NCBI GenBank assembly: GCA_945949085.1
Contig: CAMFDJ010000007.1
Span: forward strand, 1 to 64,000
Length of the DNA: 64,000 nt
Direction of reading: 5' to 3'
Source of the DNA: an uncultured Lachnospiraceae bacterium
Lineage (GTDB): Bacteria > Bacillota > Clostridia > Lachnospirales > Lachnospiraceae
Shown: piece after piece, positions 52,986 to 62,057 of the stretch
How positions within the stretch are numbered: position 1 is the stretch's first letter
Layout: each line of letters starts with the position of its first letter
The notes under the pieces: generated by a model
Seen by the model: the letters and a program-made list of their open reading frames with translations, nothing else
What the model was told of the DNA's origin: nothing
Database searches by the model: none
Program-made: the position numbers and the translations under genes

Positions 52986-54728
52986 CTACTTACGGATGAT
53001 ACACAGAAATTCCGTCTCATCCATATGCATTGTATCATACTTTTCCGAAATCCAAATACCAAATGGATTTTTTGTCAAAAACTTTTCCACATCATCCACA
53101 GTGTTCTTTGCAATCACGATCACATCCGGGATTTTTTCCGGATACATCGTAAAATATAACGTCCACTGCTCATTGAACGCCGGTGTACTGATCGTGGAGG
53201 GTGATACGTAGCCACCGCCCGATGCCAGATTTTCAATGCCTTCCGTTCCAAGGAACAAAAGTTTCTCTCCATTTTGCGTCAAATGTGCAATCGTTTTATA
53301 GTCACTTGCGCATCGCACATGATCCTCCGGCAAAAGATATATGCCTTTGAGCGGTCCCACTGTCATCTGCTCGCGATGCTCCAGAATATCAGACGGACCA
53401 TATTCGGTAATCCTTACATAAAATCCCTTACAGAAGATCAGGCTCAGCACAAATACCGCACAGGTCAGCCAGAGCAGACGATCCATCTGCTCTCTTTCGC
53501 GCAGCATCTTATGCAGAAGCACAAAGCCTCCAATGACACCAAGCACTAAATAAGAACTGCTTGCATCCGGTCCGACATTGGAAAAGAGTAAAATCCCGGC
53601 GAAAGCAACCACATGTAAAACAAAAACATTCCAAAAGAGAAATGTATGCTTCTTTCTATATAGAAAGGCAAGCACACATGTCCCCATAAAAAATCCGAGA
53701 TATCGCACCTGAAAATGGAAGGGACCCATCTGAATTCCAACAACATTAGCGAGAATCACGAGCAGGGAGGTCTCCAAAGTCCACACCAAAAGAAATACTA
53801 TGAACAGCTGTGTACAGGTGATTTTTCCATCCTCCCTGATTCCACTCACAACTCTTTTAAGTGGTGCAATGATAACAAACGATATCATAATAATCGGAAC
53901 TGCCAAAACAACCATCTGCTTACACACATTCCCCCACTGTCTCCCATATGCAAGCAGCTTGGTCTGCGCTGTAAATTGATGCGTGCCGTCCATAAAGACC
54001 AGAGGAATATTTGTCAATAATTCTGTCAGGCTCATATGCGACAGTACATAAACAAAGAAAAACAGAGCAGGCAAAGCACACCCAAGTGTCATCATCAGGC
54101 ATTTGTTAATTTTATCTTTAACTTTTCTTTCGTCATGCATAGGCTGATGCATGAGCACGCAGCAAAGCAGCACAACGGGATACAGCACTACCATACCCGG
54201 ATATGCCAGCACAGTAAAGGCAAGTGCCAGTCCCACGCCAAAGCAGTCACGCAGCCTGTTCGTTTTCCATATTCTCCCCAAAAAATAAATCACAAATGTT
54301 ATTCCCCATATCTGTTGCATGGAAAAATCCAGTGAAATCATCCATTTGGGCAGAAAATTAAAATATACAAGGCAGAGTAAAAAGCGCCATCTCCTATCCA
54401 GCTTCGAAAGCATCTGAAAGAGAAGCCCGGTCATAAGCAGATGTATGATAGTCGTGACAATTCTCAGATACAAGGCAACGCATTCCATTCCACCTGTTAT
54501 TTTTTCAAATACCCACAAAAAAAGGGCGGGCAGAAATGATGAGGTCTGGTGTACCTCCCACATGTCACGAAACAGGTGATCTCCATTTACAAGACGCTGC
54601 GGCATAGAGATGGCATATCCCTCATCGATATCAAAGCCTACCCATATCTTGCTGATGGCTGCCACTGCTGATAAAAGCAGTAACAGAAGTAATATGTATT
54701 TTTCATACTTCTTAAGCTGTTTCTGCAT
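52986..54728 (-). CDS. GT-C fold membrane glycosyltransferase (PMT/ArnT-like)
   Basis: This 580-residue polytopic protein has about 11-12 membrane helices from residue 9 on. The first outside loop has VGFDIDEGYAISMPQRLVNGD, the acidic D-E motif of GT-C enzymes that use polyprenyl-phosphate sugars. A C-terminal soluble part (about 480-580) follows the last helix. The start at 54728 is supported by GGGAGTGA. Acceptor and sugar are unknown. The exported Gln-rich protein gene 130 bp upstream could encode a substrate, but that is speculation. Confidence 0.82.
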   Translation of the reverse strand: MQKQLKKYEKYILLLLLLLSAVAAISKIWVGFDIDEGYAISMPQRLVNGDHLFRDMWEVHQTSSFLPALFLWVFEKITGGMECVALYLRIVTTIIHLLMTGLLFQMLSKLDRRWRFLLCLVYFNFLPKWMISLDFSMQQIWGITFVIYFLGRIWKTNRLRDCFGVGLALAFTVLAYPGMVVLYPVVLLCCVLMHQPMHDERKVKDKINKCLMMTLGCALPALFFFVYVLSHMSLTELLTNIPLVFMDGTHQFTAQTKLLAYGRQWGNVCKQMVVLAVPIIMISFVIIAPLKRVVSGIREDGKITCTQLFIVFLLVWTLETSLLVILANVVGIQMGPFHFQVRYLGFFMGTCVLAFLYRKKHTFLFWNVFVLHVVAFAGILLFSNVGPDASSSYLVLGVIGGFVLLHKMLREREQMDRLLWLTCAVFVLSLIFCKGFYVRITEYGPSDILEHREQMTVGPLKGIYLLPEDHVRCASDYKTIAHLTQNGEKLLFLGTEGIENLASGGGYVSPSTISTPAFNEQWTLYFTMYPEKIPDVIVIAKNTVDDVEKFLTKNPFGIWISEKYDTMHMDETEFLCIIRK

Positions 54729-54857
54729 CACTTCACTCCCTGTGCACAATACTTTTTCCACAAATCAAAGCAATCTTTTCCATTAGAATCACAGATCTGA
54801 CGGCAAGCAGCCTTTTTAGCCGGATTCGCATTTCAGTATAGCACAGAAGCACCCATT

Positions 54858-55616
54858 TTACCACCTTAATAGACGGGCAGATCTCCTTTTTCCGTATCTT
54901 TTGGATACTCTGTAAACACCGCCGGCAAAGATGCTGCCGCAAAGAAACAGCATCCCCCAAAACAGCATCTGTCCATGTGCAGATGGTTTTCGTTCCACGA
55001 TGAGTCCCTCTGCAGCTTGTATTTCGGACTGCTGCGCTTCCTCTATTATTCTGTTTTCAGAGTTCTCCCCCTGATCGGACTTTTCCTCTTCGTAATCTCC
55101 TGCTTGCGACGGGACACGAAAGCCCTGTTTTTCTATTTTCTCTGAAGTTTTTCCCTGCTGCATCCTGCTTTCCGTATCCTGCACTCGTTTTTCCTGTGTA
55201 TTTTGCTTTTCCTGTGTATTTTGTTCCTTCTGTGTATTTTGTTCCTTCTGTGTATTTTGTTTCTCCTGCTCCTGCACCTGCAGCGCAGGCTGCATGCGTG
55301 ATTCCCCCGCTTTTTGCCTCGTCATTTGCTCTGATTGCGATTTTTGCTCCTTCTGCTCCTGACTGCTCTTCTGCGATTGCTGCTGTGATTGCGACTGCAG
55401 TGTTTCCTGCTGCTGTGATTGTTGCTGTGGTGTTTCCTGCTGCTGTGATTGCGACTGCGGTTGCAACTCATCTGTCTGTAAGATAATATCGTCTGTCACA
55501 AAATCTGCCTCTGAGGCAGTCACCATAATGTCCCCTTGCAGCATCACTGCAAGGAATACGACAGGCATCCATCTCACTGCATTTCCATATTTGCTCTTTT
55601 GCCTTTTTTGCTGCAT
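54858..55616 (-). CDS. Exported Gln-rich tandem-repeat protein with C-terminal TM
   Basis: This 252-residue protein follows GGGGAGG. It has a signal peptide (about 1-36), then a Gln/Ser/Glu-rich extended region. The first part repeats a 10-residue QSQ/QQQET unit about three times (about 50-85), and the second repeats a 6-residue NTQKEQ-type unit four times (about 117-142). A membrane helix (about 218-236) precedes a strongly basic tail, KRYGKRRSARLLRW. There is no LPXTG before the helix, so it is probably a type I membrane protein. The function is unknown. Confidence 0.78.
   Translation of the reverse strand: MQQKRQKSKYGNAVRWMPVVFLAVMLQGDIMVTASEADFVTDDIILQTDELQPQSQSQQQETPQQQSQQQETLQSQSQQQSQKSSQEQKEQKSQSEQMTRQKAGESRMQPALQVQEQEKQNTQKEQNTQKEQNTQEKQNTQEKRVQDTESRMQQGKTSEKIEKQGFRVPSQAGDYEEEKSDQGENSENRIIEEAQQSEIQAAEGLIVERKPSAHGQMLFWGMLFLCGSIFAGGVYRVSKRYGKRRSARLLRW
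55190..55266. repeat. 18-bp tandem repeat inside the Gln-rich gene
   Basis: The core TGTGTATTTTG recurs at 55195, 55213, 55231 and 55249, an exact 18-bp period. It is in frame with the coding sequence, giving 6-residue units. Copy number is likely to vary between strains. Confidence 0.85.
55381..55460. repeat. 30-bp tandem repeat inside the Gln-rich gene
   Basis: TGCTGTGATTG recurs at 55381, 55411 and 55441 with a 30-bp period, and TGTTTCCTGC recurs at 55401 and 55431. It encodes the 10-residue Gln-rich units. Confidence 0.8.
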
Positions 55617-55777
55617 AAATACCTCCCCTTCTGATTCGTTTCTTTTCTGTTACTTTCCTGATCCATTCTCATTTCCACCTTTCCGTTTTTTGGGTGATTC
55701 ATTTTCCTTTCTGCTCATCGTGCATATTTATCCAAGGATTTTCATAAGATGAACAAATGATGCCTTGCGGAGTTATT

Positions 55778-56551
55778 ATGAATCTTGGAACAATCCTGAA
55801 ACAGCAAAAATCTGTCATTCTGACAATTTCCATACTGGCATTATCCATCATCGGTTTTTTTGCCATCATGCCGCGTGCCATCCATGTTTCAAGCGCAGTA
55901 GGCGGTCGCAATCTCCCCATCTATTGTGTTGATACTAAGGAGCCCAAAGTTGCCCTTTCGTTTGATGCCGCATGGGGGAATGAAGACACACAGGAAATCC
56001 TGTCCGTTTTGAAAAAACACAATGTCCATGTCACCTTCTTTATGACCGGAGGATGGGTGGAAAAATACCCGGAGGATGTGAAAGCAATCCTGGCCGCCGG
56101 ACACGATCTGGGAAATCACAGCGAAAATCATAAAAATATGAGTCAGTTGTCTGATGTGGAGATCAAGGAAGAAATCATGATGGTACATAACAGGGTCAAA
56201 GAACTGACAGGATATGATATGTTCCTGTTCCGACCGCCTTACGGGGATTATGATAATCATGTCATCACCGGTACGGAAAGCTGCGGCTATTATCCGATCC
56301 AGTGGTCTGTCGACAGTCTCGACTGGAAAGATTACGGACGTGATGCGATCATTCAAAAAGTATGCGAAAATAAACATTTGGAAAACGGTGCCATCATTCT
56401 GTGCCATAACGGTGCCAAATATACGGCAAGTGCCTTAGATCAGATGCTCACCACACTGGAAGAAAAGGGATTTCAGGTTGTTCCGGTATCGGAGCTGATC
56501 ATCCGTGAAAACTACCACATGGATGCAGACGGACGACAGGTCGCAGACTGA
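55778..56551 (+). CDS. Polysaccharide deacetylase, PdaB-like
   Basis: This exported NodB-family deacetylase probably acts on peptidoglycan. The start at 55778 follows GCGGAG by 6 bases and gives 257 residues. A signal-anchor helix (about 14-34) precedes the NodB domain (about 55-245). The motifs are SFDAAWGN with the first catalytic Asp, GNHSENH with the HxxxH metal pair, and RPPYGDYD. The FDAAWG form, with Ala-Ala in place of the usual second Asp, is the one seen in sporulation PdaB proteins. PdaB is needed for spore maintenance in Bacillus; here sporulation itself is not shown. Confidence 0.9.
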   Translation: MNLGTILKQQKSVILTISILALSIIGFFAIMPRAIHVSSAVGGRNLPIYCVDTKEPKVALSFDAAWGNEDTQEILSVLKKHNVHVTFFMTGGWVEKYPEDVKAILAAGHDLGNHSENHKNMSQLSDVEIKEEIMMVHNRVKELTGYDMFLFRPPYGDYDNHVITGTESCGYYPIQWSVDSLDWKDYGRDAIIQKVCENKHLENGAIILCHNGAKYTASALDQMLTTLEEKGFQVVPVSELIIRENYHMDADGRQVAD

Positions 56552-56670
56552 GTACGATCTACACGTAACTGCCCATTCACCAGAACGGTTACTTTCACCC
56601 GGCAATCATAAATGGTATGGTATAACTATACTAATCATTTACTATTTTGTCAATTATAAATATTTCATAA

Positions 56671-56725
56671 ACTGCGGCATCCTATTGTGATACCAATGGG
56701 ATGCCGCAGTCTTTCTGCTCTTTTT
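56671..56725. terminator. Terminator between the convergent pda and GH43 genes
   Basis: A 12-bp stem ACTGCGGCATCC (56671-56682) with GGATGCCGCAGT (56699-56710) is followed on the plus strand by a T-rich tail CTTTCTGCTCTTTTT. On the minus strand the tail is only TTTATG, so it works mainly for the deacetylase but may also stop the GH43 transcript. The 120 bases before it (56552-56670) are AT-rich and show nothing else. Confidence 0.7.
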
Positions 56726-58352
56726 AGAGATTCACATATTCCAGAAAATCAAAATCAGCATAGTGTTTATGTTTAACACGGTCTGCACAGGTGATTCCCA
56801 CCATCGTTCCTGTAAATTCACCATACTTGCAATATTCATCCGAAAATCTGGTTGTATCAAACTCTTTTCCGATTCTCTGATAGGTTGCCCCATCCATGCT
56901 GAAGGAAAACCATGATTTGCGGCCGTCGATTTCCAGACGCAGATAAACAGGCACATCTTCTACCGGAATTCTGGAATTTAAAAACTCGGTCTTTTCTCCG
57001 TTTTCCAGATGAATGATGGAAAGTGCACTCTGCCCGAGTGTCTGGCTGTAGTACTTACGCAAATTGATATAATTCATATTATCATAATACAGAATGAGTC
57101 CTGCACTGTGCTGATGCACAAGTGGTATAAATTCCATCTTTGTCGTGATGCGCGCATGAAGGCTTGTCAGCTTTCTTGCCAGGATGCTCACCTTGTTTAA
57201 GGAGGTGCGGGATTCCTGACCGCGCAGACGCACATAGCCCGGACGAACTGTTACATCGGCAAAACGCTGCGGCATGATGCGGGGCGCATAATAGAAATTA
57301 CTGAGCGTATCCTGATCAAAGTCATCAAACTCCGGAATTTGCGGCATGGGGCACGCCGGCAGATTGCTCTCCGGCACTTCTGCCTTGGCCAGATTACTGC
57401 CGTCTGCCATCCGAAGCCACCCGTCATCCGTCCATGTCATTTTCTGAATGGCAGTCTCACGCCCAAGCGTGCAACGCAGCTCCGGTACAAATGGTCTGGC
57501 GCAGAGGTGCACGAGGTATGTTTCACCCGTCTGTGTATCGATCACACTTCCATGTCCGGATTTTTGCAGTGCAGAGTCTGGATTAAAATACTTCGGCTTT
57601 AAATGATCGGGATCGTGTCTTTCATTGGAGTAACCGGGTGTGGAGGTCACAATTGGATTCATCGGATCCTTTTCATAAGGTCCCCAGACCTTTTTGCTTC
57701 GCCCCATCGTCACACAGTGGTTATAGCCGGTTCCGCCCTCTGCACACATGATATAGTAGTAGCCGTTTCTGTGGTACAGGTGCGGTGCCTCGATACAGCC
57801 GCGGTCTGTTCCACCGCTCCAGATGCGCTTGGGATAGCCTATAATTTCCTGCTTTCTGTCATCATATTCCACCATGCAGATGGCCCCCGGTTTCTCATAC
57901 CCCTCTCTTGTCTCCCATTCCAGGGAAACAATATATTTGCGTCCGTCATCATCATGCAGAATGGAAGCATCAAACCCGGCAGAATGCAGATATACCGGCT
58001 CACTCCACGGACCTTTGATGTTCTTTGCCTTGATCAGGAAATTATCTACGTCAAAATAGCGGGCATTCATCGAATTCATGACCCCATATACGACATAAAA
58101 CATATCCTCTGCCTCGCAATAGGTCAGGCACGGTGCCCAGATTCCCTTGGCAGAAGGCAGTTTTTTCAGATCCACCTGCTCGTCATCTGTCAGGACATGG
58201 GTATACAGTTCCCAGTTTTTCAGATCACGCGAATGGTAAATCGGAATGCCCGGAAACCACTCGAAGGTGGAAACCGCGAGATAATAATCATCTCCCTTTC
58301 GGCAGATACATGGATCGGGGTTAAAACCCGGCAAAATCGGATTTTGAATCAT
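56724..58352 (-). CDS. GH43 beta-xylosidase/arabinofuranosidase, cytoplasmic
   Basis: This 542-residue glycoside hydrolase lacks a signal peptide. The start at 58352 follows AAAGGAG by 8 bases. The five-blade propeller (about 1-310) begins NPILPGFNPDPCICRKGDDYY, with the catalytic base Asp. A second Asp lies in SILHDDDGRKY, and the acid Glu in GCIEAPHLY. A C-terminal beta-sandwich (about 325-540) is typical of xylan beta-1,4-xylosidases (GH43_11/12 type). It is the last gene of a GH5-symporter-GH42-GH43 operon, 17 bp behind GH42. Confidence 0.92.
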   Translation of the reverse strand: MIQNPILPGFNPDPCICRKGDDYYLAVSTFEWFPGIPIYHSRDLKNWELYTHVLTDDEQVDLKKLPSAKGIWAPCLTYCEAEDMFYVVYGVMNSMNARYFDVDNFLIKAKNIKGPWSEPVYLHSAGFDASILHDDDGRKYIVSLEWETREGYEKPGAICMVEYDDRKQEIIGYPKRIWSGGTDRGCIEAPHLYHRNGYYYIMCAEGGTGYNHCVTMGRSKKVWGPYEKDPMNPIVTSTPGYSNERHDPDHLKPKYFNPDSALQKSGHGSVIDTQTGETYLVHLCARPFVPELRCTLGRETAIQKMTWTDDGWLRMADGSNLAKAEVPESNLPACPMPQIPEFDDFDQDTLSNFYYAPRIMPQRFADVTVRPGYVRLRGQESRTSLNKVSILARKLTSLHARITTKMEFIPLVHQHSAGLILYYDNMNYINLRKYYSQTLGQSALSIIHLENGEKTEFLNSRIPVEDVPVYLRLEIDGRKSWFSFSMDGATYQRIGKEFDTTRFSDEYCKYGEFTGTMVGITCADRVKHKHYADFDFLEYVNL

Positions 58353-58369
58353 ATTTTTCACTCCTTTTC

Positions 58370-60370
58370 TTATGACAGATCCCGCAGAATTTTGACATCC
58401 CAGTCGGAAAGAATGATCTCATCGCCCTTCACATACTGCTCTTTCGTCAGAATGTCCTCGCATTTTGTATACGGACAACACACACTTTTCTCTTCCTGCG
58501 AATAATGCAGCAAATAATGAACAGTCTCTCCTTCGCCGTTCCTTCCGCTTCGCTCTATGACAGGGAATGAAAACTGCGAAGCGGGGATACCGGCTGCCGA
58601 GAGTGCTTTCTGATAGACATTTTTGAGTATTTCTTTATCGGTATGACAGCCCACATAAAAGGCAGTGCCTTTTCCATAGTGATTGCTTGTAACCCCAGCG
58701 TATTTTCCCCAATATTTATGGGTATAACGGGCAATCACCTGCGCCCCATCTGCATTTAATAGCTCCATAAAATAGGTCACTTCTTTTCCGTCAAGAAGCG
58801 TCGTGCCCGGCTCTGTAAACTGATTGTAGGTCATGCCAAACACATCCGTCATATGATACGGCTGCGCCTCATGATAAACAGCAGACTCCTCATTTGCCAC
58901 GAAGGACTTAAATGAACTCACCAAAACACCACCATCCTGAACAAATCGTCTCAGGGCATCAATTCTTTCTTCTGCAATACAATACAGCGCCGGTGTGACA
59001 ATCATGCCATAATCGGATGGGACAAGTGCATGGATATCCACAACATCACATTCTACATTCATCTCGTAGAGTGCATCATACATCCAGCGCACCACATCGT
59101 TGTAGCTTAGATCGCGGTCAATCGGAAACCATTTGAAAGCGGTAAGACTCCGGTTGTCCGTCACCAGCGCCACCCTGTTTTTCTTTTGGATGCAGAGCTT
59201 GTCTGCCCCATGCTGCTTCCATTCGCGGCCAATCTGCATACTTTCCTCGTAGGTCGGATTGGTCTTAAGGTCATGACTGAGCACGCCCTTCCAGTAGGTT
59301 TCATAACCGTTGTGGATGCTGTGCCAGTTCCAGTACAGCAGTCCCTGCGCACCACTTGCAAGGTGACTGTAGGCATGAAGCCTTAGCTGTCCGGGATAGG
59401 GCGTCCAGTATTTAAAAGCCTGTGCCTGGCATTCCAGCACCAGATACGGTGCATGCTTGAGACTTCGAATCTCATCTCCGCCAAACGCAATCTCCGCACC
59501 GGTCAGTGCATCCTGCGTGGGATGGTAGATATCCGTTCCGGCAATCGTGACAGCCTGCGCCGCCTGCGCATGCACGATATCAGGCTGCACACCGTAGGAA
59601 TAACCATCCTGTGCAATGTCTGCACCAAATTTCTTCCATTCAAAATCAAAATTGTGGGTGATGAACTGATCCTCTCGCTTATACTCACCCACGATCGCAG
59701 ACTGCCACTTCAAATAATCCGCAGCCAGCGTTCTCTGAAAGGCTGCAAACTCACCGGCAAGCCCGCCGTTGATACAGCCCGCCATATCCGGAAAATCCGC
59801 CCAGTCATGGATGGAATTGCTCCAGTATGCAAGCCCAAAGGCTTTGTTGAGACGCTCCGGCGTTTCATATTTTTCCTTCAAATGCGCCAAAAAGAGCTTT
59901 TGTACCTCCTCGGAGGCTGTGTTGTAATGCTTTGTCTCATTGTCTATCTGAAAGCCGATGACACGCTCATGTCCGGCAGTATGCTCCATCAGACGGCGTA
60001 TGATGTTTTCCGCATAAGAGCGAAATGCCGGATGCATGATGTCCATCAGTTGACGATGCCCGTATTTTGCCCTTTTTTCTCCGTCAAACACACAAATGTC
60101 CGGATATTTTTTTGCCAGCCATGCCGGATAAGCATAGGTGGGTGTCCCAATGATTACCCAAAGAGCTTCTTTCTGTGCGATGGCAAGCACACGGTCAATA
60201 TAGGAAAAATCATATACGCCCTCCGTCGGCTCTAACGTACTCCATGTCGACTCGGCAATTCGAACGACATTCATGCCTGCCGCCTTCATCATACTGACAT
60301 CCTCCAAAAGACGGTCATATGGCATATATTCCGGGTAGTAGGCCGCGCCAAACAGCAAATCCTTCTTCAT
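58370..60370 (-). CDS. GH42 beta-galactosidase, cytoplasmic
   Basis: This 666-residue enzyme has no signal peptide and follows GGAGG. The TIM barrel (about 1-380) begins LLFGAAYYPEYMP. The acid/base Glu lies in FQIDNETKHY, and the nucleophile Glu probably in YLVLECQAQ. A trimerisation domain (about 390-590) and a small C-terminal beta domain follow. GH42 enzymes cleave beta-galactosides and also alpha-L-arabinopyranosides. With GH43 and GH5 nearby, the substrate may be a galactosyl or arabinosyl side chain of a plant oligosaccharide, not lactose. Confidence 0.93.
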   Translation of the reverse strand: MKKDLLFGAAYYPEYMPYDRLLEDVSMMKAAGMNVVRIAESTWSTLEPTEGVYDFSYIDRVLAIAQKEALWVIIGTPTYAYPAWLAKKYPDICVFDGEKRAKYGHRQLMDIMHPAFRSYAENIIRRLMEHTAGHERVIGFQIDNETKHYNTASEEVQKLFLAHLKEKYETPERLNKAFGLAYWSNSIHDWADFPDMAGCINGGLAGEFAAFQRTLAADYLKWQSAIVGEYKREDQFITHNFDFEWKKFGADIAQDGYSYGVQPDIVHAQAAQAVTIAGTDIYHPTQDALTGAEIAFGGDEIRSLKHAPYLVLECQAQAFKYWTPYPGQLRLHAYSHLASGAQGLLYWNWHSIHNGYETYWKGVLSHDLKTNPTYEESMQIGREWKQHGADKLCIQKKNRVALVTDNRSLTAFKWFPIDRDLSYNDVVRWMYDALYEMNVECDVVDIHALVPSDYGMIVTPALYCIAEERIDALRRFVQDGGVLVSSFKSFVANEESAVYHEAQPYHMTDVFGMTYNQFTEPGTTLLDGKEVTYFMELLNADGAQVIARYTHKYWGKYAGVTSNHYGKGTAFYVGCHTDKEILKNVYQKALSAAGIPASQFSFPVIERSGRNGEGETVHYLLHYSQEEKSVCCPYTKCEDILTKEQYVKGDEIILSDWDVKILRDLS

Positions 60371-60535
60371 TTTTTCCTCCTCTCATACGATCATTACCCG
60401 CATAATTTCCGTTACCCAAATCCGTTTCTTTCTCGGCAGGGATGCAAATGATACAGGGTCAATGTTGTCTGCAGCATATTGTTCATAACCAAAATGTCTA
60501 CTTCTCGCCCATTCCTTCTTTTCTCGATATACAAC

Positions 60536-60559
60536 GCCTCCGATTCAAAAATCGGAGGC
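60536..60559 (-). terminator. Hairpin after the GPH symporter gene
   Basis: GCCTCCGATT (60536-60545) and AATCGGAGGC (60550-60559) form a perfect 10-bp stem with a 4-nt loop, 31 bp after the symporter stop. No T run follows on the minus strand. It may protect the 3' end or partly terminate, reducing GH42-GH43 expression. The rest of 60371-60589 shows nothing else. Confidence 0.5.
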
Positions 60560-60589
60560 ACTGCCATTATCCTGCAAGTAACTGCTATA

Positions 60590-61984
60590 TTAATTTACGC
60601 GGTGTTTGCCCTGCTTCAGATCCTCTACAACCTGATCGTATTTCTTATCCAGATCAAAGAATACCAGGCAAAGTACAGAGATGATACCACAGATAACCGG
60701 TACCCATGCAAAAGATACGGTAATTGCGGAAAGCGCGCCGGCTGTCTGAACCTGCAGAGATGCATCAAATCCGCCTGCTGCCAGAATCCAGCCAAGTGCT
60801 GCTGTACCGACACCGGAACCAACCTTCATACAGAAGGAAGAAGCTGCATTTCCCATACCTGCTGTACCGTAACCGTTGTACCACTCACCATAGGTAATGG
60901 CATCCTGCAGCATACCGTACATGGTAGCACCGCCGCATGCAAAACCAAGACCTTTGATCACAGAGCAGACACACTGCATCGTAGGATCTACGGTAAGACC
61001 GCTCAACAAAAATCCGATACATGCCAGAGACATACCGCCGATAAATACTTTTCTCTTGCTCAGAGCTTTCATCAGGAAAGGTGTAATGAACAGACCTGCA
61101 ATCTGTGCCAGTGACAGGCAGTTGGAAATAATCGCATATTTGCCGTCATCACCTACGTTGTATGCTGCATAATAGAATGCAGAACCGAAGAAGCATGACA
61201 TCATGAAATACATTGCAAAGATGTTGATTACCATCAAAATCCAATATTTGTTTACAACAAGTCCTTTTAATCCCTTCAGGAAGGATACGTTTTCTTTCTT
61301 TCCTTCTTCACTGTTACCGCCTTCTACCACACGTTCCTTACATACGGCAAACATGAACATGTTGAGAATGACAAATACGATCATCAGTACGACAAAAGTC
61401 AAAGTCCAGCCCTTCTGGGTATAAGCATCTCCGCCGCCGAAGAAGCCTGTCATTTTCAAAACAACTGTGTTGATGGTCATTGTTCCGGCTGTTGCAAGCA
61501 GATTTCTGAAGTTACCGAGAAGACCTCTTTCATACTGGTTGGTTGTCATCAGACCATTCATGGTTGCATATGGTACATTGATACCTGTGTAGAAAATGGT
61601 AGAAACCAGGTTATAGGTCAGGAACATATACGCAATCTGTGCTTTTCCGACAAAGCTTGCCGGTACCGTAAACATCAGAACCGTACAAACTGCAAGCGGC
61701 ACGCAGAGTCTTGCAATCCAGGGTCTTGCCTTACCCCATTTGCTGTGTGTATGGTCAATGATGTAACCCATTGCCAGGTCTGAAATACCGTCAAAGAATT
61801 TTGAAATTGCAATAATGGAGGCTGCTGCTGCCGCACTTGCTCCTACTACATTTGTGTAATAAACCAAAAGAAATGCCGTGATTGCAGAATAAATCAGGTT
61901 CCCTGCATAATCTCCCATACCATACGCAAAACGCTCCAGGAATGAAAGCTTCGCATCGGGATTCATATTTGTCTTTGTCTTCAT
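60590..61984 (-). CDS. GPH family sugar:cation symporter
   Basis: This 464-residue, about 12-helix MFS transporter of the glycoside-pentoside-hexuronide family imports oligosaccharides with Na+ or H+. The family traits LSFLERFAYGMGDYAGNLIYS, FFDGISDLAMGYIIDHTHSKWGKARPW (around residues 60-86) and NVPYATMNGLMTTNQYERGLL are clear. It lies between the GH5 and GH42 genes and probably delivers the substrate for these cytoplasmic hydrolases. Confidence 0.93.
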   Translation of the reverse strand: MKTKTNMNPDAKLSFLERFAYGMGDYAGNLIYSAITAFLLVYYTNVVGASAAAAASIIAISKFFDGISDLAMGYIIDHTHSKWGKARPWIARLCVPLAVCTVLMFTVPASFVGKAQIAYMFLTYNLVSTIFYTGINVPYATMNGLMTTNQYERGLLGNFRNLLATAGTMTINTVVLKMTGFFGGGDAYTQKGWTLTFVVLMIVFVILNMFMFAVCKERVVEGGNSEEGKKENVSFLKGLKGLVVNKYWILMVINIFAMYFMMSCFFGSAFYYAAYNVGDDGKYAIISNCLSLAQIAGLFITPFLMKALSKRKVFIGGMSLACIGFLLSGLTVDPTMQCVCSVIKGLGFACGGATMYGMLQDAITYGEWYNGYGTAGMGNAASSFCMKVGSGVGTAALGWILAAGGFDASLQVQTAGALSAITVSFAWVPVICGIISVLCLVFFDLDKKYDQVVEDLKQGKHRVN

Positions 61985-62057
61985 ATTTTTTCCTCCTCTT
62001 TTCTCTTTGGAATTCTATGTGTAACCATTTTGTATCTTTGTATCAGAAACAGTTTAC

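Noticed and set aside
55190..55460. Regular direct repeats that might suggest a CRISPR array
   Set aside because: The periods are only 18 and 30 bp with no unique spacers, and the units are in frame within one coding sequence.
57603..58505. A 300-codon plus-strand open frame opposite GH43 and the end of GH42
   Set aside because: The composition is that of an antisense shadow, there is no start signal, and both minus-strand genes are unmistakable. The same holds for the long antisense frames at 43027-43806 (opposite dapL) and 59453-60235 (opposite GH42).
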